Made by a program: the position numbers and the translations under genes. Of a stretch of 64,000 nucleotides of DNA, positions 54,422 to 62,385 are shown one piece after another. The DNA is from an uncultured Mucilaginibacter sp. (lineage in GTDB: Bacteria; Bacteroidota; Bacteroidia; Sphingobacteriales; Sphingobacteriaceae). The stretch is taken from assembly GCA_903864275.1 (NCBI GenBank), contig CAIPFE010000009.1:62001-126000 (forward strand), in the 5' to 3' direction. Under the pieces are notes generated by a model, which made no database searches, had not been told where the DNA came from, and saw only the letters and a list, made by a program, of their open reading frames with translations. Each line of letters starts with the position of its first letter. The stretch's first letter is position 1.

Positions 54422-54925
54422 ATGAAATCCCTGAAAATTATAATCATATCAATCTTATTTTCTCATTTTGCTTTAAATGTCAATGCGCAAGACAAAATAA
54501 TAAAGCGTAATGGTGATACTTTAAATGTAAAAATTGTGCATTCTACCCCTGACATGGTTGAATTTACCTACCCAAACGAGACTGCTACAAATTCAGAATA
54601 TAAAAACAGTCTTATTAAAATTATTTACTCCAGTGGCAGAATTGAAGACTGTGGAGAGGTCAAGAAATTAGCAGTAGTTAATGGTGAGAAAGATTGGGAA
54701 AAAGTCGAAATAACGACTAATGCAGACGATGTTAGAGGCTTAACTAAACTTGGTGAAGTCAGTGGCACATCACTTTGGGGCGGAGATTATGCGCAAGGTT
54801 TAGCAGATAAAGGTGCTCGCAAAAATTTAAAAAAGAATGCTGCTAAACTCGGTGCTTCTATTGTGTTGTTACAGGAGAAAGTTGATCACTATTCGCCAAA
54901 ACTAATTGGAGTGGCTTATAAATAG
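54422..54925 (+). CDS. Secreted element protein of unknown function
   Basis: About 167 residues with a signal peptide (MKSLKIIIISILFSHFALNVNAQ). The N-terminal half has the pattern DKIIKRNGDTLNVKIVHSTPDMVEFTYPN, typical of small Bacteroidota exported proteins with a beta-rich fold. The C-terminal half (LTKLGEVSGTSLWGG, then KLGASIVLLQEK) looks like a heavy-metal-binding/DUF4156-type domain. I prefer the ATG at 54422 to one nine codons earlier because it directly precedes the signal peptide. It lies between the regulator and the nuclease; an envelope role such as surface change or entry exclusion is conceivable, not shown. Confidence 0.78.
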   Translation: MKSLKIIIISILFSHFALNVNAQDKIIKRNGDTLNVKIVHSTPDMVEFTYPNETATNSEYKNSLIKIIYSSGRIEDCGEVKKLAVVNGEKDWEKVEITTNADDVRGLTKLGEVSGTSLWGGDYAQGLADKGARKNLKKNAAKLGASIVLLQEKVDHYSPKLIGVAYK

Positions 54926-55020
54926 AAAACAAATAAGCACGGTTTATAATTATGAGATAATCCATTATCAAATCAATTTTTTTAGAACTAATAAAGAGCA
55001 TATCAATTAAAATTATCAAG

Positions 55021-56646
55021 ATGTCATTTACATTCGCGCAATATATTTGGGCAAAAAACATGCTTACAAACCTGGGCATGGAAGATGATAAGGTAATTGA
55101 GGCCTATTTGGTTGGATTGGAGCGAACATATGGTAAAATGGTTGAATATGCTCCACATAGATGGAGATATTCAGTGAATGATTGTTTTCAAAACATTCAA
55201 GAAGAAGGTGCTTTAAAAGTATTAAAACATACAATCCAGGATAAAGTTATTAATTCCAATAAAATTACAGCTACAGATTTAGCAAGCTTTATATTTTGTC
55301 CGGTCAGTTATTCTATCAAAAAATCTTTTGAAATACAAGCCCCAAGTAATGTCCAACCTACGGAGATAGGTTTATTGTTACATAATCGCCTGGGTATAAT
55401 TCAACAAATTGAAAATATCAGGCAGATGGCCGTAATGGGGTCAGTCTATAATAATCCTTTTTTTAATTTTATTAATAATTCGGATGTTCTTTTTACTGGT
55501 CATGATAACTTAAATACTGTTTTTGAAAATGAAGAAGAGAACTTTAGAGGTAGTCCGGATTATATTTTCAGAGATAAAAAAAATGAAATCTATGCTGTGG
55601 AAGAAAAGTTTATTTATAAATCCGATCCAAATAAGATTTCAGATATAGAAGAATGTGGTGACAATGATGAAGAAGCAGAAATGTATAGAATTAATTGGCA
55701 GAAGTATAAACCCAAATTTTTTGATAATCATAAAGTACAACTCATTGCTTATTTGAGAAACATTAAGGATTTTAAAATAAGATATGGGATTTTAATATAC
55801 TGGTATTATGACTTTAAAGATAATAATACCTACATCCATAAATTCTCTCATTTAAAAATTTTACTGAACGAAGATTCTGAAATATTATATCAACAAGCAA
55901 AAAATGGGATCAACAGTTTACAACAAAAAAACAACCAAGAATTTAATATTTATAATATAAATTTAAAAAAATGTGCTGCCTGCGTTGTAAATAAGTATTG
56001 TGGCCATAAAACCACAAAGTTTGATCATCTTAGTTTTCCTTATAACCGAAATTACATGATTGAGAAATCAGTGCCGCGATTGAAGAACCGCTTAATTACG
56101 TATTTGACTAACACATTTCCTCGAAGTAACTTAAGATTACAATTTGGCGAAATTATTTGTGATTCAAATTTTACGATCAGCACTATTCTCGCGCAAAACA
56201 GCACTCCCAATACCGTTAATTATGACAGACAAATCCCTACAGAAATATTTAATTCTATTTTTAACATAGAAAATCAAAGTATTTGGGTTTTAATCAATGA
56301 AGAGAATAAGTTAGCGAATGAGGATACTATGAATCTATTCTCTAATAAATATTCAAATTCGGATTCCTGGTGTACTGTTAGTGAAGAAAATAAAATTAGG
56401 CAGTCTTTTTTAATTAAAAATAAAAGCGAAATCAGCCACAGGGCTTTGTTTGAGAGCCTATTAAACAATCAAATAAAAAGTAGAATTTATTTTATTGACC
56501 CCACAGCAAATATTGTTTTTAGTTTCTGGGACAACTCTATTTTTGTTGGTAGTAAATTAAGTGAAGTGATTAGGCCAATCTATCACAAGTATTATAATTA
56601 CATTAACGAATTCAGTAAATTTGAGTTTGAAAATAATATAAATTGA
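55021..56646 (+). CDS. Cas4/RecB-like PD-(D/E)XK nuclease with Fe-S cysteines and unknown C-terminal domain
   Basis: The 541-residue protein has a full Cas4-type motif set at ~80–330: Cys93 in SFIFCPVSY, His121 in GLLLHNRLG, Asp180 in FRGSPDYIF, Glu194-x-Lys196 in YAVEEKF, Gln240-x3-Tyr244 in HKVQLIAYL, and Cys318, Cys321, Cys327 in KCAACVVNKYC. One upstream and three downstream cysteines are the signature of the 4Fe-4S Cas4/Dna2/AddB nucleases. Residues 1–80 are helical; residues ~345–541 match nothing I know. No cas1, cas2 or CRISPR array is present. It is the last element gene, 89 bp before attR, so it is probable cargo (defence) or a DNA-processing factor of the element. Confidence 0.82.
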   Translation: MSFTFAQYIWAKNMLTNLGMEDDKVIEAYLVGLERTYGKMVEYAPHRWRYSVNDCFQNIQEEGALKVLKHTIQDKVINSNKITATDLASFIFCPVSYSIKKSFEIQAPSNVQPTEIGLLLHNRLGIIQQIENIRQMAVMGSVYNNPFFNFINNSDVLFTGHDNLNTVFENEEENFRGSPDYIFRDKKNEIYAVEEKFIYKSDPNKISDIEECGDNDEEAEMYRINWQKYKPKFFDNHKVQLIAYLRNIKDFKIRYGILIYWYYDFKDNNTYIHKFSHLKILLNEDSEILYQQAKNGINSLQQKNNQEFNIYNINLKKCAACVVNKYCGHKTTKFDHLSFPYNRNYMIEKSVPRLKNRLITYLTNTFPRSNLRLQFGEIICDSNFTISTILAQNSTPNTVNYDRQIPTEIFNSIFNIENQSIWVLINEENKLANEDTMNLFSNKYSNSDSWCTVSEENKIRQSFLIKNKSEISHRALFESLLNNQIKSRIYFIDPTANIVFSFWDNSIFVGSKLSEVIRPIYHKYYNYINEFSKFEFENNIN

Positions 56647-56647
56647 A

Positions 56648-56669
56648 TTGTTTACCCTTTTGTTTACAC
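56648..56669 (+). repeat. Integrase arm-type repeats, right end (TTGTTTACCC / TTGTTTACAC)
   Basis: Two copies start 12 bp apart at 56648 and 56660 (g50 and g62 of the local register), mirroring the spacing of the left-end pair. Confidence 0.55.
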
Positions 56670-56735
56670 CATAGAATTATTAATTTAAAAAAACACGTTA
56701 ATTAACCAAATAATCAACATTTTAGACAGTATAAA

Positions 56736-56786
56736 GCCAGCATGGGGTGCTGGAGGTCGGAAGTTCGAATCTTCTCATCCCGACTT
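56736..56786 (+). repeat. attR: attR, 51-bp direct repeat
   Basis: Identical to 47402–47452. It carries only the 3' half of tRNA-Pro, so no functional tRNA is formed here. Confidence 0.9.
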
Positions 56787-57139
56787 TTTAAGTCAAAAGC
56801 CTTTAGCCGAAAGCCTGGAGGCTTTTTTGTTGAATGTTATCGAGTCCCGATAGGATCGGGAAGGTCGGAAGTTCGAACAATTTCTTGAGCAGGTAAGTGT
56901 TTGGGCTGCGCGAGCGAAAAATCTTCTCATCCCGACTTAGTAGGAAGCAATAGAGAGCATATTTGAAAGGTTTTACAACCAATTGAACATGCTCTCTTTA
57001 ATTTGTTTACCTCTTTGTTTACTCCCATGTTTAACTCTTATTGTCATACCCATAATATCGATGCCATTTATTTTGAGATGCGAAAAATTCATCATATCCA
57101 ATTTAGGCCCAATCCATTTATGCTAATCAAAAAAGCATG
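56787..57139. other. Post-attR scar: third att fragment and left-end remnant of a second element
   Basis: After a weak hairpin (AAAAGCC…GGCTTTT) and palindrome TCCCGAT-agg-ATCGGGA (56845–56861), the T-arm segment AGGTCGGAAGTTCGAA (56862–56877) reappears. It is split by ~43 bp from AATCTTCTCATCCCGACTT (ending ~56938). From 56938 to about 57055 the sequence follows 47450–47565 closely: AGGAAGCAATARAGAGCATAT, ATGCTCT, the TTTGTTTAC pair at 57002 and 57014, then TGTCATA. No integrase gene remains. Confidence 0.75.
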
Positions 57140-59113
57140 CTACTTTTTTTCCAGTCGTATAAAAAAACCGCCGCCCGGCGCCAGATGAATTTTCATTTCA
57201 TCATTCACTTTTACGGGCCTGGTTTCTAAAACGTAATCTGCAGCATACCTGTCTGCATTGATCCCATCCCTGCAGATGGTAGCTTTATAATTGCCCGCGC
57301 TAAGAAAATCAAATTTTACTTGTATGTCCCTGGGTGTCCAATCAGTCATACCAGCAATATACCAGTCTTCTTTGTTTTGTCTGGTCGTAACAATATACTC
57401 ACCTGCCCTGCCATCCAGAATTTTTGTTTCGTCCCAAACAGTAGGGGTACTGCCCATAAGTTCCGTAAATTCAGGTTCCATCCATGCTTGCGACGGGTTG
57501 CCCCCAAATACCTCCATTGGGTTATCAAATACCACAAACATTGCCAATTGGTGACATCGGGTACCCTGGGTCATTACCATGCCTGGTACTGCCCTAAAAC
57601 CTTTTTGGGTTGAATTGTTGAAAACCATTGGCTCGTAATCAAAGGAGCCGGCCAACATACGTGTATAGGGCAGGGTTACATCATGTTTTGGTGTTGCTTT
57701 ATCCCCTCCAATATTATACTCCGACCCCAGCACACCTTCCCGGGTAATATTATTTGGAAAGGTACGGTTAAAGCCCTTTGGTGGGTAAGCGCCGTGAAAC
57801 ATGATCATGATATGATGGTCGGCACACGATTTTGCGATGCGGTAATAAAAATTAACGGTCTTTTGATCATCGCGGTCAATAAAATCTGTCATAATGAAAT
57901 CCACGCCCCACCTGTTGAAACGTTCCAATGCGCTATCTAACTGCCTGCCCAGGGTATTGGACAGGGTCCACATGCTGATTTTAATACCCTTCTCCCTGGC
58001 GTAAGCCGTCAACGTATCCATATTGATGTTGGGATTAACTTTAAACAGGTCCATATTGTCGCTCCAGCCTGCATCCATCATTATCCGGTTAAAGCCAAAC
58101 CGCCTGGCAAAATCAATATAGTATTTATATGAATTGGTGTTCACCCCGGACCGGAAGGGGACATTGAATAAATTGACATCAATGGACCATTCATCGGTGC
58201 TTTTACCTGGATGTACCCATGATGCATCCCCGATACGCGACGGGGGGGCAAGCCTGTACACCAAATCATTTGATGGCAATTGCCTATCCTCGTCAGCAAT
58301 AATTAAAACGCGCCAAGGGAAACTTCTGGTGCCCTTTGTTTTTGCAATATAGTGTGCCCGCCTGTTAACCAATGCCTGCGGATAATCCCCGCCTGTCATT
58401 TTTTCCTCCAACGGATAAGGCGCAAACGTTCCCCGCAATTCACTGCTATTAGCGCCTGCTAAAAACATACCCGGGTAATCTTCCAGGTCAGATTCAGTTA
58501 TCCCGATTTTTGGGCCCGAAACAGGGCACACCAATACAGGGTTATAAGCGAGTTCAGAACCCTGGATCCCGTCCATTTTTCTCAATATAAATTGTTCCTC
58601 GTAGCTGGTATGATAGATATCTGCATCTGATCGCTTGTGGATTCCCGGATAAAAGACAGAGGCTGATTCAGGGAAACGGAAATTAGCTATTTCATTTTCT
58701 ACAATAATGGAATCTTTAAATAAGGTCAAAAAACGATACGCAGCACCATCATCATATACACGGAACTCTATCTGGTAGGGTTGCCTGAATTTGATAGCGA
58801 TAAGGTTGTAATTGTTGAGGATGTTTTTTCGTTTTTCCGGCACAGGTGAGATTATTTTTTCGGAAATATGTTTTATTGAAAAACCCTTGATACTATTATT
58901 CACCGAAAATTTTCGACTGTCATTTACGATCATGTCAATATCCGAAGGGCGCAAAATCATTTTTCCATTTTCGAATATGCAATACTTAAGCTGTTGCTCC
59001 ATCCATATTTTCACGCAGATATTTCCAGAAGGAGAACATACTTTTAAGGAATCATTAGCCAACGCACCCAGGGAAATAAAAATGCAAAACAAAAGGGTCA
59101 AGTTCTTTTTCAT
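57140..59113 (-). CDS. Glycoside hydrolase family 97 (alpha-glucosidase/alpha-galactosidase type)
   Basis: The 657-residue enzyme has a signal peptide (MKKNLTLLFCIFISLGALA), an N-terminal super-sandwich (~20–290), a TIM barrel (~300–555) and a C-terminal beta domain. Visible motifs are DAGWSDN, the acidic VDFIMTDFIDRDDQ, FHGAYPPKGFNRTFPN and TREGVLGSEYN. The DFIDRDDQ segment is where the retaining GH97 alpha-galactosidases have their Asp nucleophile; the SusB-type inverting members use Glu instead. I therefore lean to a retaining enzyme, but substrate is uncertain. It acts in the periplasm. It starts just beyond the element scar and is host sequence. Confidence 0.9.
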   Translation of the reverse strand: MKKNLTLLFCIFISLGALANDSLKVCSPSGNICVKIWMEQQLKYCIFENGKMILRPSDIDMIVNDSRKFSVNNSIKGFSIKHISEKIISPVPEKRKNILNNYNLIAIKFRQPYQIEFRVYDDGAAYRFLTLFKDSIIVENEIANFRFPESASVFYPGIHKRSDADIYHTSYEEQFILRKMDGIQGSELAYNPVLVCPVSGPKIGITESDLEDYPGMFLAGANSSELRGTFAPYPLEEKMTGGDYPQALVNRRAHYIAKTKGTRSFPWRVLIIADEDRQLPSNDLVYRLAPPSRIGDASWVHPGKSTDEWSIDVNLFNVPFRSGVNTNSYKYYIDFARRFGFNRIMMDAGWSDNMDLFKVNPNINMDTLTAYAREKGIKISMWTLSNTLGRQLDSALERFNRWGVDFIMTDFIDRDDQKTVNFYYRIAKSCADHHIMIMFHGAYPPKGFNRTFPNNITREGVLGSEYNIGGDKATPKHDVTLPYTRMLAGSFDYEPMVFNNSTQKGFRAVPGMVMTQGTRCHQLAMFVVFDNPMEVFGGNPSQAWMEPEFTELMGSTPTVWDETKILDGRAGEYIVTTRQNKEDWYIAGMTDWTPRDIQVKFDFLSAGNYKATICRDGINADRYAADYVLETRPVKVNDEMKIHLAPGGGFFIRLEKK

Positions 59114-59392
59114 AAAGACAATTTATATCGATGAAGGATACTTAAAAGCTACATGGTTTAAAAACCAGGATTTTACAATTCCCCGGTTGCGCTCTTTGCA
59201 ATTAAAACGGCTAATTACAAAGAGCGCAAAATAATGCTTCAGAGAAGCGGGCGGGCCGGGAATTAAATCAAGACGGTTGCTAAAATAGGCAATAATTGTT
59301 GCAAGGGAGTCAATAACCGGGATTTGCCGGTATTTAAAGGAATTGACGCATTGGCCGAGGCAAGAATATTATTGCGCCGTTGATAGAACAAA

Positions 59393-59836
59393 TCAATTAG
59401 CCCCTGTAAAAACCTTCCTTATTTTGTGGATATCAAGCGGTTTTATAATATAATCTTTTATGATAGTATATGAGGCCGATTTTCTGATGTCATCCTCGTA
59501 TATTGAGGAAGTGAGAATATATATCTTGCATTTGCCGGATGGATCGATGTTTAAATTGTTGTATTGTTCTAAAAATTCCCAGGCATTCATAACGGGCATG
59601 GTTATATCAAGGAAAATATAGTCGGGCAATAAATTAATGTCCTGGTTCTTAATTTCCAAAAGCAGGTCAAGGGCACGTTTTCCATTTGAACAGATGTTTA
59701 TTTCGGGATCTTTGACAATCCTTTTTATAAACTGTTCGCAAATGAAAACACTGAGAAATTCATCGTCAATAACCAGGACGGTAGAATTCGAGGGCAATTT
59801 GCCCGAAATCGTATCAAAAGGGTAATTTATTAACAT
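59393..59836 (-). CDS. Single-domain response regulator (copy A of tandem pair)
   Basis: The 147-residue protein is a receiver domain: VLVIDDEFLSVFICE, phospho-acceptor Asp in YIFLDITMPVMNAWEF, Thr/Ser in IYILTSSIYEDD and Lys in DYIIKPLDIHKI. No output domain is present. It is a close paralogue of the gene 111 bp upstream; most residues are identical, which points to a recent tandem duplication. It probably relays phosphate within a phosphorelay with a hybrid or orphan kinase. The PAS kinase at the right edge is a candidate partner. Confidence 0.9.
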   Translation of the reverse strand: MLINYPFDTISGKLPSNSTVLVIDDEFLSVFICEQFIKRIVKDPEINICSNGKRALDLLLEIKNQDINLLPDYIFLDITMPVMNAWEFLEQYNNLNIDPSGKCKIYILTSSIYEDDIRKSASYTIIKDYIIKPLDIHKIRKVFTGAN

Positions 59837-59947
59837 TAGTAATTGTTCAATAGTATAACTTAATCATAGCTATAAAGCGTACTATTGCCAAAATTGTTTG
59901 CCATTTCCACTCTTTTTTCATCACGCGCGGCGTCCCCCCATCTCAAT

Positions 59948-60379
59948 TCAGTTAGCCCCCACAAAAACCTTCCTTATTTTGTCAAAATCAAGGGGTTTTA
60001 TGATATAGTCTTTTATCACTTCATACGAAGCGGATTTGCTGATATCAGCCTGGTATAATGAAGATGTTAAGATGTATATTTTGCATTTGCCGGATGGATC
60101 AATATCCAAATCGCTGTACTTGTCTAAAAACTCCCAGCCGTTCATAATTGGCATGGCGATGTCAAGGAAGATATAATCAGGCAATAAATTGATGTCCCTT
60201 TTTTTAATCTCTAAAAGTTTATCAATGGCGTATTTGCCATTTAAACAGGTGGTTATTTCGGTATCTTTTATAACCCTTTTAATAAACCGTTCACAGATAT
60301 AAACACTGAGGAATTCATCATCAATAACCAGGACATTAGTATTCGAAGGCAAATTGTCCGCAACCGTTTTTATAGGCAT
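59948..60379 (-). CDS. Single-domain response regulator (copy B of tandem pair)
   Basis: The 143-residue receiver shares nearly all motifs with copy A: VLVIDDEFLSVYICERFIKR, YIFLDIAMPIMNGWEF, IYILTSSLYQADI and DYIIKPLDFDKIRKVFVGAN. The phosphorylation Asp, Thr/Ser and Lys are all intact, so both copies can be active. The differences lie mainly at the N-terminus and the alpha-2 region, where partner choice often differs. A separate promoter is possible because 111 bp separate the genes. Confidence 0.9.
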   Translation of the reverse strand: MPIKTVADNLPSNTNVLVIDDEFLSVYICERFIKRVIKDTEITTCLNGKYAIDKLLEIKKRDINLLPDYIFLDIAMPIMNGWEFLDKYSDLDIDPSGKCKIYILTSSLYQADISKSASYEVIKDYIIKPLDFDKIRKVFVGAN

Positions 60380-60523
60380 GACTTATCGATATTAGTTATT
60401 CCATAAAACTATCGCTTTAAATTATGCTGGAAAAGAGTAGTAATACGGAATCTGCTTGCGGGTTTTACTCACTCTTAATCCAAACTAGCCTGACGGCCGG
60501 GCCCATCGGGGCACAGACAATGA

Positions 60524-61558
60524 TCAATTCAGTTTTGTATGGGTTTTATAAGCATAAATAACCTGTTTGATGGCACTGATAACTGTTTCCGGATCTTCCA
60601 GGTGAATATTATGGCCGCTGTTTTTATCGACGATGTGTTTGCTATCGGTTGATAAACGGGTTAAATCATTTTGCAGCTTTAACCGCTGGCTTTCCAGTGC
60701 AGCAGAATCGGGCATACCTGAAAAATTCCCGCGCCCTTTGGTAAGTACAATTAGGGGCATGTTTCCCAGCATGTAATTTGGTTTTCCTTTGTTTTTGTAC
60801 ATATCAGCCACGTCCTTCGGCGACCAGTCCATTTCGCCGCTGGCGGCTTTATAGTAGTTAAATTGCGTTTGGGCCCATACCTGCATCTTCTGGTCTTCAG
60901 GGGAAAGCCTGTCCAATGGCGGCTCTATAGCGGTGTTTGTCGCAAGAGGATTTGTTTCTTTGGATGAGCCAGTATCAATAGTCCTTTTTACCATGTTTTG
61001 GATTCCAGGCGCAGGCCGTCCCGTCGCCAAGTCTCGTACACGCGTACCTTTATTATTAATCACTATTTTTTCATTTTCATTCAAGGCATCTACCAAAACA
61101 AGGCCGACAACTTCTTTTCTATAATACCTGGCAAAATATCTGACAAGGAAACCGCCATACGATTGGCCTACCATAATATAAGGGCCCTTTATGCCCGCGT
61201 TGTGCAATGCGGCATGAAGTTCGTAAGCAATTTGCCTTCCGGTCCTTGGAAATGGGCCAGGCTCGCTCCATGCGTAACCCGCCCTGTCGTATGATACAGT
61301 CATGGCTGATTTTGCTATTGTCGGTTGTACCAGGTCCCAGATAAATGAAAAATCGGCGCTTCCGTTTTCAAAAACAACAACGGGCTTTCCCTTTCCAATT
61401 ACGTGGATATGCAGTAAGTGCCCGCCCGCATCAACCAGCTTACCTGTTGGCGGATATTTATCTGTGCTTTGCCCGTAGCCTGTTGTAATTGAGGCCAAAA
61501 GAAATAGCAGGGACAGGATCTGCCGTTCAGCCAGTGTAGCGGCTATATACCTTTTCAT
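60524..61558 (-). CDS. Secreted alpha/beta hydrolase
   Basis: The 344-residue protein has an N-terminal hydrophobic signal (~12–30, ILSLLFLLASITTGYGQ). The alpha/beta hydrolase fold shows the oxyanion region VVFENGSADFSFIWD, the nucleophile elbow GQSYGGFLVR, acid-bearing PLIVLTKGRGNF region and the catalytic His in KNSGHNIHLEDPE. Members include esterases and peptidases of the proline-iminopeptidase-like group; the substrate is unknown. Export to the periplasm is likely. It is a single-gene unit. Confidence 0.88.
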   Translation of the reverse strand: MKRYIAATLAERQILSLLFLLASITTGYGQSTDKYPPTGKLVDAGGHLLHIHVIGKGKPVVVFENGSADFSFIWDLVQPTIAKSAMTVSYDRAGYAWSEPGPFPRTGRQIAYELHAALHNAGIKGPYIMVGQSYGGFLVRYFARYYRKEVVGLVLVDALNENEKIVINNKGTRVRDLATGRPAPGIQNMVKRTIDTGSSKETNPLATNTAIEPPLDRLSPEDQKMQVWAQTQFNYYKAASGEMDWSPKDVADMYKNKGKPNYMLGNMPLIVLTKGRGNFSGMPDSAALESQRLKLQNDLTRLSTDSKHIVDKNSGHNIHLEDPETVISAIKQVIYAYKTHTKLN

Positions 61559-61879
61559 AATTATTTTTTTTATTAATTTATCGGTTTATACAAGTAGTAT
61601 TTTTATGTTAGATGCAATAAGTGACTAAGAGGTTGCACGCATGAATATGTGAAAGCCGCCTTTCTTATACCGCTTGATATTTTGGCTTTTAGGCTGCTTT
61701 CAGCAACAAAACGATCATATTTCAATAAAAAAGATTGCGGGTAAAGCAACAATTCGGGAGGCCCGATCAGGTAACAGATAAAGGAGCTGGCGCGCACAGA
61801 ATTAAATAGGGGCCATTTGCAGTAATTGAGTTTTTGGAAATGCCAAAGTCCACGCCTTTTTGCGTCGTGGCAAATTCAC
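61559..61879. other. Intergenic region without supported gene
   Basis: This 321-bp stretch lies between the hydrolase and the small lipoprotein. One 64-codon frame (61603–61797, minus) has no start context or recognisable features. I see no strong hairpin or repeat. Confidence 0.35.
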
Positions 61880-62305
61880 TTAGTTTATTTTAACGTAAGT
61901 AAGAAAAGAATTATCGATAATGTCGAAGCTAGCCAATCGTAAGGTGTCATTATTGATATTTACCTGGTAGGGTTGAATGCCTATTTTAACCACATCAAAA
62001 GTTACAGTATCAGCGTATTTATAATTTTTGATGTATGAATAACTTTGGTTTAGGATCACAGTGTCATTTCTCAATAATTTAACGTTTCCATCCGTTCCGA
62101 ATTCAAGCTGTTGCGTATAATGAGTACTTGCAGGTGTGGTTATTCCCTCCTCTCCGCTTTCCGTTACTACCCATAGCCAGTTGCCTGTAACAGGCGTGAT
62201 TATTACCGGCGTAATGCCCGGCGCCTGTGCTGCTTTCTTTACGCAGGCACTTAAAAATAAGCAAATATAAATGGTTATTAAAAAGGCAACAGGTTTTATA
62301 ATCAC
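61880..62305 (-). CDS. Small lipoprotein, lipocalin-like
   Basis: The 141-residue protein has a lipoprotein signal ending FLSAC (Cys ~21). The mature part begins with a Pro/Val-rich spacer and then GNWLWVVTESGEEG, a start typical of Bacteroidota lipocalin-like domains, followed by alternating beta strands. Function is unknown. It is monocistronic and lies 80 bp downstream of the PAS kinase, so it might share its transcript. Confidence 0.75.
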   Translation of the reverse strand: MIIKPVAFLITIYICLFLSACVKKAAQAPGITPVIITPVTGNWLWVVTESGEEGITTPASTHYTQQLEFGTDGNVKLLRNDTVILNQSYSYIKNYKYADTVTFDVVKIGIQPYQVNINNDTLRLASFDIIDNSFLTYVKIN

Positions 62306-62385
62306 GAGGTTTATGGTAAATGTATTTAAAATATTAAATGGGGCTGCATTTATTGTTAGTCCCTAACTGCGATGCTTGCGGCCAT

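Larger units (their letters stand above)
47402..56786. mobile_element. 9.3-kb integrative element in tRNA-Pro
   Basis: Perfect 51-bp direct repeats of the tRNA-Pro 3' half bound this element. It carries a tyrosine integrase at the left end, a VirE_N/AAA replication protein, an XRE regulator, small orphan proteins and a Cas4-like nuclease, with a distinctly AT-rich composition. No conjugation (tra, mobilisation relaxase) or phage structural gene is seen. It looks like a satellite or mobilisable island that can excise and perhaps replicate. Confidence 0.9.

Noticed and set aside
55021..56786. CRISPR-Cas locus around the Cas4-like gene
   Set aside because: No repeat-spacer array and no cas1, cas2 or effector gene were found in the window.
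61603..61797. 64-codon minus-strand frame
   Set aside because: No start context, signal or family resemblance; likely random in a gene-free gap.
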